From an uncultured Collinsella sp. (GTDB lineage: Bacteria > Actinomycetota > Coriobacteriia > Coriobacteriales > Coriobacteriaceae): a stretch of 64,000 nucleotides of DNA. Positions 43,160 through 50,236 of the stretch are shown in pieces. The position numbers and the translations under genes are program-made. The stretch's first letter is position 1. Each line of letters opens with the position of its first letter. The notes below the pieces were generated by a model. It saw nothing but the letters and a program-made list of their open reading frames with translations, searched no databases and was not told the DNA's origin. The stretch lies in assembly GCA_902493855.1 (NCBI GenBank), contig CABUQV010000007.1, positions 1-64,000 on the forward strand, in the 5' to 3' direction.

Positions 43160-43317
43160 CAACGAAAGGGGCCCATCTACTACGTTTAAGCCGTAGGAGC
43201 CAACCATAGCCGGCTTTTTCGAAAATCGGCAAGCCTTCTACCTGCGGTTTTGTTTTCGCATATTCCAGGATGGTCGAGGGTGCTCGGCTAAACGTAGTAG
43301 ATGACCGCATTTCATGG
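43160..43317 (-). mobile_element. 158-bp terminal-inverted-repeat element, family C copy 2
   Basis: Inverted relative to copy 1 (21991-22148), the same length, and alignable along its whole extent on the minus strand. Ends ATCTACTACG and CGTAGTAGAT are shared, as are the internal AAAACCGCAGGTA, GGCTTGCCGA and CCTACGG. No coding region is inside. Confidence 0.7.
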
Positions 43318-43370
43318 CGGACGGTCCGACCTAAGGCCCAAGGCGGCCAGCCTCGGATACCATTCTCGAT

Positions 43371-43434
43371 GTTGCGGTGGAATAGTTCCTGTTTTGCGGC
43401 TGAGGGCCAAAAACAGGAACTATTTCACCGCAAC
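43371..43434. repeat. 64-bp palindrome, family D copy 2
   Basis: GTTGCGGTGGAATAGTTCCTG pairs with CAGGAACTATTTCACCGCAAC. The outer 14 bp equal those of copy 1, while the inner stem (GTTCCTGTTTT/AAAACAGGAAC) is different but again self-complementary. It lies 23 bp beyond the stop of the tadA fusion gene, with no T-run. Confidence 0.7.
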
Positions 43435-43457
43435 TTATTGAGCTTTCCTGGAGAGAC

Positions 43458-45239
43458 TTAGATGCGGCCGAGGTCGTAAGCTCGAGCGGCAGTCTCGCCA
43501 GCGCAGACGAGGTTTGCCTCTGCCTCGCGCGGATCGAGCGCCAGCTCAAGGCCCATGGGTCTGCGGCAAACCGGCAGAACCAAGTCGACACCCTGCCCAT
43601 ACACCGCATCCAGGTTGTCGGCACGGCCGCCCACGACGGCGACCACCGGCTTGCCATATCGCTTCGCACGACGGGCCACGCCCACCGGTGCCTTTCCAGC
43701 GGCGGACTGCTCATCCATGTTGCCCTCGCCCGTTATGACCAGGTCGGCATCGCGCACGCGCTCGTCAAACCCAATCAGATCGAGCACCGTCTCCACGCCC
43801 GAGCGCAACTCGGCACCAAGCGCCAGCAACGCCGCGCCCAGGCCGCCGGCGGCGCCGGCACCGGGCACACCGAGCACCGATCCAAATGTCCGCGCGCCCT
43901 CGGGCACACGCAATAGCCCCTGGGCCCGCATCCCGGCAATCGCCGTATCGAGCAGGCGGCCGTAGCCGACCATCCAGCCGTCGTACTTGCCCAGGGCCTC
44001 GGCATCCCCCGTCGGCAGGCCCTTCTGTCCACCGAACACCGCCAGTGCACCACGACGCCCCACGAGCGGGTTCTCGACATCGGACAGCACGACGATGCGT
44101 GCGCCGCCCAGTACCCGAAGCGCTGGCGCCAAATCGATACTCGCCACGCGTTCAAGGCCCGCAAGACCGGGGGCGATATCGCAGCCCTGATCATCGACCA
44201 CACGCGCGCCCAGCGCCTGCAGCATGCCGGCGCCGCCGTCGTTGGTGGCACTGCCGCCCAAGCCAATATAGATCGTCTTTGCCCCAGCACGAACCGCGCG
44301 AAGCATGAGCTCGCCAACGCCATAGGTCGAAGCGGTCAGGGCCGTCGACTCCGTACAGGGCGAATACCCAATACCCGCCGCCTCGGCCATCTCAATTACA
44401 GCCGACTCGTGCTCGCCGTCCACCAGCATCCGGGCAGACACGCGGTCGCCCAAGGGGCCTGTAACCTCGCAGGTCATAAGCTCGCCGCCGCGCGCGGCGA
44501 TGGCATCGAGCGTTCCCTCGCCACCATCTGCCAGCGGCAATGCGCGCACCTCGGCATCGGGCCACACACGGCGCACGCCTTCGGCAACCGCCGCCTCCGC
44601 CTGCGCGCTCGAAACGCTACCCTTAAAGGAGTCGATCGCCAACAGCACACGGCGGGACCGGCGGCGGGCGGGGCCAAAGTCAACCGTTTCAACGGCGACA
44701 TCTCCAGCACCCGCGAGCGCCTCGGCATGAGCGGCATGCGCCTCAAGATCGGCCCCACAACCGCAGCCAGCACCATCGGCGCCACGCAGCCCACTAAAAT
44801 AGCTGCTCAACACCTCACGGCACTCGTCTGCCAGCACGCCGGCATTTACGTTAAACCGATGGTTCAGGCGAGAATCGGCATTCAGGTCATATAGCGAACC
44901 CAGCGCGCCCGCCTTGGCATCAGCCGCGCCATACACGCAGCGCCCCACGCGCGCGTTGACCATAAGACCCGCGCACATGCAGCAGGGCTCGAGCGTTACA
45001 TAGACCGTGCAATCGGAAAGGCGCCAGCGACCGAGCGACCGAGCGACAGCGCACAGGGCCGAAAACTCGGCATGCGCCGAAGGGTCCTGGTCGAGCTCGC
45101 GACGATTATGCGCTCGCGCGACAATCTCGCCCGCGCGCACTACCACGGCACCAATCGGTACCTCGCCCACCGCAGCAGCGGCGCGCGCCTCGGCCAGCGC
45201 CTCGCGCATGAACTTCTCGTCGATTTCGGTGATCGTCAT
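43458..45239 (-). CDS. tadA: TadA tRNA adenosine deaminase fused to glycerate kinase
   Basis: A two-enzyme fusion of 593 aa. Residues ~1-155 are TadA, which converts A34 to inosine in tRNA-Arg(ACG). Its zinc and catalytic motifs are HAEFSAL and TLEPCCMCAG. Residues ~205-593 are a glycerate 2-kinase of the GarK/GlxK family: LLAIDSFKGSVSSAQAEAAVAEG, LPLADGGEGT and IGLGGSATNDGGAGMLQALG, ending in VITGEGNMDEQSAAGKAPVGVA. A Cys/Ala/Gly-rich linker (GAGCGCGADLEAHAAHAEALAG) joins them. The frame is continuous with no stop or shift. The ATG at 45239 follows AGGGAAGGCGAACG. Confidence 0.93.
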   Translation of the reverse strand: MTITEIDEKFMREALAEARAAAAVGEVPIGAVVVRAGEIVARAHNRRELDQDPSAHAEFSALCAVARSLGRWRLSDCTVYVTLEPCCMCAGLMVNARVGRCVYGAADAKAGALGSLYDLNADSRLNHRFNVNAGVLADECREVLSSYFSGLRGADGAGCGCGADLEAHAAHAEALAGAGDVAVETVDFGPARRRSRRVLLAIDSFKGSVSSAQAEAAVAEGVRRVWPDAEVRALPLADGGEGTLDAIAARGGELMTCEVTGPLGDRVSARMLVDGEHESAVIEMAEAAGIGYSPCTESTALTASTYGVGELMLRAVRAGAKTIYIGLGGSATNDGGAGMLQALGARVVDDQGCDIAPGLAGLERVASIDLAPALRVLGGARIVVLSDVENPLVGRRGALAVFGGQKGLPTGDAEALGKYDGWMVGYGRLLDTAIAGMRAQGLLRVPEGARTFGSVLGVPGAGAAGGLGAALLALGAELRSGVETVLDLIGFDERVRDADLVITGEGNMDEQSAAGKAPVGVARRAKRYGKPVVAVVGGRADNLDAVYGQGVDLVLPVCRRPMGLELALDPREAEANLVCAGETAARAYDLGRI

Positions 45240-45290
45240 CGTTCGCCTTCCCTGTTGCAAATTCAAAACGATGCTATCATTACGACTCAC

Positions 45291-45380
45291 GGAGAGATGG
45301 CAGAGCGGTTGAATGCGGCGGTCTTGAAAACCGTTGAGCGCGAGAGCGTTCCGGGGGTTCGAATCCCCCTCTCTCCGCCA
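45291..45380 (+). tRNA. tRNA-Ser(UGA)
   Basis: The acceptor stem GGAGAGA pairs with TCTCTCC, and the 3' CCA is encoded. The anticodon loop CTTGAAA has UGA at 45325-45327. A long variable arm (GAGCGCGAGAGCGTT) and the T-loop GGTTCGAATCC are present. The anticodon and long variable arm identify serine. It begins 51 bp after, and divergently from, the tadA fusion gene. Confidence 0.97.
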
Positions 45381-45383
45381 CTT

Positions 45384-45980
45384 CTAGTGATGCACCGGCG
45401 TCATGGTTCGCTCAAACAGTGCATCGACCACGTCGGCTATCTCAGGTCGACGTTCAAGATCGTGGCCCGATTCCCACCATATCGTGAAAAGACGAATAAT
45501 ACCGCCGGCGACAAACTCAGACGTCGTCTCGAGTGACACGGGGGCCAGGGCATCCTCGGCAAGCACGTTCATCACACGCTCGCGGATGGAGCGGGCAATG
45601 CGGTCGCAAATAACGTTGGTCAACATGCCCGACATGCTGCTTGCCAAAATGTTGTCCATGAGCCGCTCGTGCGTCAGAATCAAATCCATGGCATCGTCCA
45701 AAATCGCGTGCCGAAGCGCGCGCACGTCCTCGGCAGACACCGCGCCGGCCTCATCGGGCTGTTTTTGCGGCAAGCCCGACATGAGCTCATCGATATAAAA
45801 GGCAAAGTAATCGTTCTTGTCGCGAAAGTGCTTGTAGAACGTCGTGCGGCGAATCATGGCCCGGTCGCACAGCATGGCGACCGTCAGGTCCTCAAACCGA
45901 TGCTCCTCGAGAAGCTCGGTGAAGGCATCGAACAGGGAGCGGTAGGTTTTCTTAATGCGAAGGTCCACTGGTATCGCCAT
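45384..45980 (-). CDS. TetR/AcrR family transcriptional regulator
   Basis: DNA-binding repressor, 198 aa. The N-terminal helix-turn-helix is TYRSLFDAFTELLEEHRFEDLTVAMLCDRAMIRRTTFYKHFRDKNDYFAFYIDEL. The C-terminal ligand domain includes FVAGGIIRLFTIWWESG. The start is uncertain: ATG 45980 has GAGG directly adjacent, and an in-frame GTG lies 12 bases downstream. It is divergent from lemA (200 bp apart) and may regulate it. The 3' end abuts the tRNA-Ser gene on the other strand. Confidence 0.88.
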   Translation of the reverse strand: MAIPVDLRIKKTYRSLFDAFTELLEEHRFEDLTVAMLCDRAMIRRTTFYKHFRDKNDYFAFYIDELMSGLPQKQPDEAGAVSAEDVRALRHAILDDAMDLILTHERLMDNILASSMSGMLTNVICDRIARSIRERVMNVLAEDALAPVSLETTSEFVAGGIIRLFTIWWESGHDLERRPEIADVVDALFERTMTPVHH

Positions 45981-46179
45981 CCTCAGGGCAAAGACAACAC
46001 TCGTCAATCTGTCGCATATCTTACACCTGTACCTCGCGCGCTTTGCCCCGGTGCCGACCCCGCCGAAAACACAACGCTTACCGGAAAGTTCGGCACGGTA
46101 AAACGTTGCGGGTATACTAGTAGCGTTATACCAACGGCAGCTGGCGCATGCCGCCGCGGCCATTCGAAACGGAGACATC

Positions 46180-46731
46180 ATGATTACCGTCATCATCGGC
46201 ATCGTTGTTGTCATTGTGATTGTCTGCGCCATCGCCGGCATCTACAACAACATGGTCACCAAGCGTAACCGCATCGATAACGCCTGGCAGAACATCGATA
46301 CGCAGCTGCAGCGCCGTAACGACCTGATCCCCAACCTGGTCGAAACCGTCAAGGGCTACGCCAAGCACGAGCAGGAGACGCTCTCCGCCGTGATCAGCGC
46401 GCGTAACACCGCCGTCAAGGCCACCACGCCCGAGGCCAAGATGGAAGCCGACAACGTGCTGACCGGTGCGCTGCGCCAGCTCTTCGCCGTAGCCGAGGCC
46501 TATCCCGATCTTAAGGCAAACACCAACTTTACGCAGCTGCAGGCATCGCTCGAGGATACCGAGAACAAGATTAGCTATGCACGCCAGAGCTACAACGACT
46601 GCGTGCTCAGCTACAACAACGCCATTCAGACGTTCCCGGCTGTCATCTTTGCCGGCATCTTCCAGTTTAAGGAGCGCCAGGGCTTCGAGGCCGCCGAAGC
46701 AGCCCGCCAGGCCCCGACTGTCAAGTTCTAG
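46180..46731 (+). CDS. lemA: LemA family protein
   Basis: Membrane-anchored coiled-coil protein, 183 aa. One N-terminal transmembrane helix (VIIGIVVVIVIVCAIAGIYNNM) is followed by the conserved segment RNRIDNAWQNIDTQLQRRNDLIPNLVETVKGYAKHEQETL. The C-terminal end FQFKERQGFEAAEAARQAPTVKF is typical. The function of the family is not settled; homologues are linked to envelope stress and membrane proteases. The ATG follows GGAGACATC. A TATACT hexamer at about 46113-46118 could be its -10. Confidence 0.94.
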   Translation: MITVIIGIVVVIVIVCAIAGIYNNMVTKRNRIDNAWQNIDTQLQRRNDLIPNLVETVKGYAKHEQETLSAVISARNTAVKATTPEAKMEADNVLTGALRQLFAVAEAYPDLKANTNFTQLQASLEDTENKISYARQSYNDCVLSYNNAIQTFPAVIFAGIFQFKERQGFEAAEAARQAPTVKF

Positions 46732-46767
46732 TAGTTTGGCAGCGCATCCTTAATCGGCCAAATGCAT

Positions 46768-46813
46768 AAACCGCCCCGTCGAATGCATACTTCGACGGGG
46801 CGGTTTCTTTTTT
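46768..46813 (+). terminator. Terminator of lemA
   Basis: AAACCGCCCCGTCGAA and TTCGACGGGGCGGTTT form a stem followed by CTTTTTT. This is a strong rho-independent terminator. Confidence 0.92.
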
Positions 46814-46814
46814 C

Positions 46815-47063
46815 GCGAAGGTCCCCCTCTAAGCGCCGTGCATTTTTAGGAGTATTCAACATAACCAAGAGCTTCGGGCGCCACGATACATGCCGAAGAC
46901 CGCGAATATCCCTGCAAATCAAACGCTGTCAGCCCATAACCCCGCCCATCATCCGTAGAAAACATCGAGAAATCCCGATTTTTTGCCCGAGGTCGGTATG
47001 CAGGGGCCTTCGATTGCAGAATACTCGCAAAAATGCACGTCGCCGCCACCCCCACATGGCGCG
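46815..47063. mobile_element. ~250-bp palindromic element, family E copy 2
   Basis: The left arm contains GCGCCGTGCATTTTTAGGAG and TATTC. The right arm contains the complement, GAATACTCGCAAAAATGCAC, followed by GTCGCCG. The arms match those of copy 1 (24389-24604), while the central parts differ. No credible ORF is inside. Confidence 0.65.
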
Positions 47064-47076
47064 AACCAAAACAAAA

Positions 47077-47187
47077 GCGCGGCCTTCCTTTCCGGCGCAC
47101 TCCGCGGGACGAAAGAACCTCCGCCGCACGAAGTGCGCAGCGGAGGTTCTTTCATGTCCGAGGACGCGCCGGAAAGGAAGGTCGCCC
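47077..47187. repeat. Two-tier hairpin, family F copy 2, downstream of ilvE
   Basis: The outer stem GCGGCCTTCCTTTCCGGCGC pairs with GCGCCGGAAAGGAAGGTCGC. The inner stem GACGAAAGAACCTCCGC pairs with GCGGAGGTTCTTTCATGTC. On the minus strand the inner hairpin with its TTCTTTC could terminate ilvE. The purine/pyrimidine tract resembles F1. Confidence 0.65.
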
Positions 47188-47210
47188 TCGGGCCGGACAG
47201 CTAAGACAGC

Positions 47211-48263
47211 TTACGCGACGGTGTAAACCCAGTTGTGCTTGTCCTCGACAGCACCAGACTGGATGCCGGTCAGGGTCTCGCGGAGCTTCTTCATCACAGG
47301 GCCGATCTCGGTGTAGCCAGCCGGGAAGGTCACGGTCTCGTCGGCACCGTAAACCTTGTTGTCGATCTCGCCAACCGGGGAGATGACGGCAGCGGTGCCG
47401 CACAGGCCGCACTCGACAAAGGTGCCGGCCTTGACCTCGGCCCACTCGACGGGACGCTGGTCAACGGTCATGCCCAGGTCCTGAGCAACCTGAACGAGCG
47501 AACGGCGGGTGATGGAAGGCAGAATGGAGTCGGTGTGGGACTGCGGAACGACGAGGGTGCCGTCCTCCTTCACGAATAGGACGTTAGCGCCACCGGTCTC
47601 CTCGACATAGGTGCGGGACTCGGAATCGAGATACAGGTTCTCGGCATAGCCCTCGCGGTGAGCCTCCATCGTGGGCTTGAGGGACATGGCGTAGTTCAGG
47701 CCGGCCTTGATGTTGCCGGTGCCATGCGGTGCTGCACGGTCATACTCGGAAACGCGCAGCTTGACGGGCTTGAGGCCACCCTTAAAGTACGGACCGACCG
47801 GGGTCACGAGAATGCGGAACGTGTACTCAGGAGCGGGAGCCACGCCGATCACGTCACCGGAGCCGATCATAAACGGACGCACGTACAGGGTCGCGCCGGA
47901 ACCGAAGGGCGGAACCCAGGCGGCGTTGGCAGAAACGACCTGCTTGACGGCCTCAACGAACTTGTCCTTGGGGAACGGGGGCATCTCGAGGCGCTGCGCA
48001 GAGTTGTACATGCGCTCGGCGTTCATGTCGGGACGGAAGCAGACGATGCTGCCGTCCTCGGCGGTGTAGGCCTTCAGGCCCTCAAAGACCTCCTGGCAGT
48101 AATGGAAGATGCCGCCGCACTCGGAGACGTGCAGGGTGTGGTCGGTGGTCAGGCCACCCTCGTCCCACTCGCCGTCCTTCCAATGGGCCTCGTAGCTGTA
48201 ATCGGTCTTCATGTAGCCAAAGCCGAGGCTACCCCAATCGATATCCTTCTTCTCGACAGTCAT
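47211..48263 (-). CDS. ilvE: Branched-chain amino acid aminotransferase
   Basis: PLP-dependent fold-type IV transaminase that interconverts Leu, Ile and Val with their 2-oxo acids, 350 aa. Visible motifs: HYCQEVFEGLKAY, the PLP lysine in GNIKAGLNYA, YVEETGGANVLFV and ECGLCGTAAVISPVG. It resembles the longer actinobacterial/eukaryotic type rather than the ~310-aa enterobacterial type. The ATG at 48263 follows AAGGAGCGAC. Upstream, TACAAT on the minus strand near 48415 could be a -10. No attenuator peptide rich in Ile/Leu/Val was seen. Confidence 0.96.
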   Translation of the reverse strand: MTVEKKDIDWGSLGFGYMKTDYSYEAHWKDGEWDEGGLTTDHTLHVSECGGIFHYCQEVFEGLKAYTAEDGSIVCFRPDMNAERMYNSAQRLEMPPFPKDKFVEAVKQVVSANAAWVPPFGSGATLYVRPFMIGSGDVIGVAPAPEYTFRILVTPVGPYFKGGLKPVKLRVSEYDRAAPHGTGNIKAGLNYAMSLKPTMEAHREGYAENLYLDSESRTYVEETGGANVLFVKEDGTLVVPQSHTDSILPSITRRSLVQVAQDLGMTVDQRPVEWAEVKAGTFVECGLCGTAAVISPVGEIDNKVYGADETVTFPAGYTEIGPVMKKLRETLTGIQSGAVEDKHNWVYTVA

Positions 48264-48487
48264 ATGTCGCTCCTTATATACACAGTTGCAAACTCGCGAA
48301 CCCGCACGCAAGGACCGAGGCCGACCGCGTCGCAACGTCACACGCCCGGAGCGTAGAGCCGGACGGGACACGCAAACGGCATCAAAGCCGATGGCACGTC
48401 GATTCGCATGCACGAGATTGTACTCCGCACGCGCGTCGGATAAAACGTTTTTCTTTAACTAACTAAAGTATTTTCATTTGACCGAAG

Positions 48488-48523
48488 CAAAAAGGCCCGC
48501 CACCGTAAGCGGTGACGGGCCTC
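48488..48523 (-). terminator. Terminator of the dedA gene
   Basis: On the minus strand GAGGCCCGTCACCGC pairs with GCGGTGGCGGGCC and is followed by TTTTTGC. It lies 38 bp past the dedA stop and before the ilvE promoter. Confidence 0.9.
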
Positions 48524-48560
48524 AACTGTACGGTCTGCGCGCTGGCTCGAGCTAGGCGTT

Positions 48561-49199
48561 CTATTTGCCCAGCTTGGCCTTAACCAGACCGACCACGGTC
48601 GGGATGATCGACACGGCAACGATGCCGATAATCAGCAGCTCAAAGTGCTCCTGCACAAAGGGAATGCCGCCAAAGAAGTAGCCCAGCAGCGTAAAGACCG
48701 TCGACCAGGTAATGCCGCCCAGCACGTTAAAGACGACAAAGTTGCGCCAGTGCATGCCGCCCATGCCAGCGATAAAGGGCACAAAGGTGCGGATAAACGG
48801 GAAGAAGCGACCCAGGAAGATGGCCAGGTGACCCCACTTGTCCAAGAAGTCCTCGGACTTTTTGATGCGCTCGGGCGTCATGGCCTTGACCTTGCCCGAA
48901 GCGATGATCTTGCGGCCAAAGAAGTGACCGATCATAAAGTTGCACTGATCGCCCAAAATGGCAGCGGCCCATGCGGTGGCCAGAAGCGCCACGATGTTAA
49001 AGCCGCCGTTGTGGGCAAAGAAACCCGAGGCGAACAGCAGCGAATCACCGGGAAGGAACGGGAAGAACACCACGCCCGTCTCGATAAAGATGATCAGGAA
49101 CACGCAGCCGTAGGCCATAAGCGGGCCGGCGGCGATCCAGCTGGCGATCGCGGTGCGCGGGTCCTTAAGCAGCTCGGCAATAAAATTGATGAAACCCAT
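48561..49199 (-). CDS. DedA family membrane protein
   Basis: Polytopic inner-membrane protein of the DedA/VTT family, 212 aa, thought to flip or move phospholipid carriers using the proton gradient. Characteristic motifs: ETGVVFFPFLPGDSLLFASG with the conserved Glu and PGD, and GRFFPFIRTFVPFIAGMGGMHWRNFVVFNVLGG with the re-entrant FIRTFVP loop. Five to six hydrophobic segments are visible. The ATG at 49199 follows GAGAGG; the longer upstream reading lacks a site. It is divergent from cysE. Confidence 0.93.
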   Translation of the reverse strand: MGFINFIAELLKDPRTAIASWIAAGPLMAYGCVFLIIFIETGVVFFPFLPGDSLLFASGFFAHNGGFNIVALLATAWAAAILGDQCNFMIGHFFGRKIIASGKVKAMTPERIKKSEDFLDKWGHLAIFLGRFFPFIRTFVPFIAGMGGMHWRNFVVFNVLGGITWSTVFTLLGYFFGGIPFVQEHFELLIIGIVAVSIIPTVVGLVKAKLGK

Positions 49200-49422
49200 G
49201 AAGTAAAACCTCTCAGTTGTGGGCGCGGATACGTCCAAGTTGACCAGTATACGGTTGCGGCGCCCCCTCGTGCGCAACCCCACAAAAGCATGACCCCATT
49301 ACCAGCAAGTTTGCATAACTGACACCTGTCGTGCAATACCGTCAAGATTATCCTTCCTAATCCCTAGCGAATCGCTATACTTTATTGAATCGCATTGCCA
49401 TGGCGCTAAGGGAGGGCGGCCG

Positions 49423-50127
49423 GTGAGCTTTATCAATACCATTCGCGAGGACATCAAGACCGTCCAAGCGCAGGATCCCGCCGCGCAAAACGGTCTAGTC
49501 ATCTTCCTTTCCTATCCTGGCCTGCACGCCAAGTGGAACCACGTGCCCGAGCACTGGCTCTGGGAGCACGGTCATCGCTCGCTCGCCCGCGTGCTCTCGC
49601 AAATCACCCGCCACATCACCGGCGTCGAGATTCATCCCGCCGCACAGATCGGCAAGCATTTCTTTATCGACCACGCCATGGGCGTCGTCATCGGCGAGAC
49701 CACCGTCGTGGGCGACAACTGCGTGCTCTACCAGGGCGTCACGCTCGGCGGTACCGGCAACGAGACCGGCAAACGCCACCCAACGCTCGGCAACAACGTC
49801 ACCGTGGGCACGGGTGCCAAGGTGCTCGGCAACATCCGCATCGGCAACAACGTCAAGATCGGCGGCAACTCGGTCGTCGTCAAGGACGTACCCGACAACT
49901 GCACCGTCGTTGGCGTGCCGGGACGCATCATCAAGCGCAACGGCTGCCGCGTGTTCGAGGAGAGCTTCGACGCCAAGCAGCATCGCGAGTACATGCCCGA
50001 CGACGCCGCCGAACAGTCCGCGCTCAACCGTCAAGGCATCACCGAGAACGCCCGCCGCGTCAAAGAGCTCGAGAAAGAGGTGGCCGAACTCAAGGCCCTC
50101 GTTGCCAAACTTGTGGACGAACGTTAG
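49423..50127 (+). CDS. cysE: Serine O-acetyltransferase
   Basis: Acetylates serine to O-acetylserine, the first step of cysteine synthesis, 234 aa. The N-terminal helical part is short (~70 residues), as in the EpsC/CysE type of many Gram-positives. The left-handed beta helix follows with hexapeptide repeats. The catalytic His-Asp region is FFIDHAMGVVIGETTVVGDNC and the glycine loop is QGVTLGGTGNETGKRHPT. A C-terminal coiled coil (VKELEKEVAELKALVAKLV) is an addition. The GTG start at 49423 follows GGGAGGG. A TATACT hexamer at 49376 may be its -10. Confidence 0.95.
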   Translation: MSFINTIREDIKTVQAQDPAAQNGLVIFLSYPGLHAKWNHVPEHWLWEHGHRSLARVLSQITRHITGVEIHPAAQIGKHFFIDHAMGVVIGETTVVGDNCVLYQGVTLGGTGNETGKRHPTLGNNVTVGTGAKVLGNIRIGNNVKIGGNSVVVKDVPDNCTVVGVPGRIIKRNGCRVFEESFDAKQHREYMPDDAAEQSALNRQGITENARRVKELEKEVAELKALVAKLVDER

Positions 50128-50163
50128 AAGCGGACGGCCACCGACAACTTTGACGTCAGCGCA

Positions 50164-50199
50164 AAGGCGCGCCAGGGAATCCATCCCCGGCGCGCCTTA
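50164..50199 (+). terminator. Terminator of cysE
   Basis: AAGGCGCGCC and GGCGCGCCTT form a stem with a GGGAATCCATCCCC inner hairpin, followed by ATTT. The T-run is weak. Confidence 0.7.
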
Positions 50200-50207
50200 T
50201 TTCCGAT

Positions 50208-50236
50208 ATGACAAAGGGACTGTCCCTTTGTCACAT
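50208..50236. repeat. Hairpin repeat, family B copy (ATGACAAA stem)
   Basis: ATGACAAAGGGAC and GTCCCTTTGTCACAT pair; the stem is nearly that of the copies at 8138 and 34088. It abuts the stop codon of the third ABC exporter operon. Confidence 0.7.

Noticed and set aside
48264..48560. Ile/Leu/Val attenuator or T-box in front of ilvE
   Set aside because: The short upstream frame is not rich in branched-chain residues, and no T-box sequence (TGGNACCGCG type) is visible.
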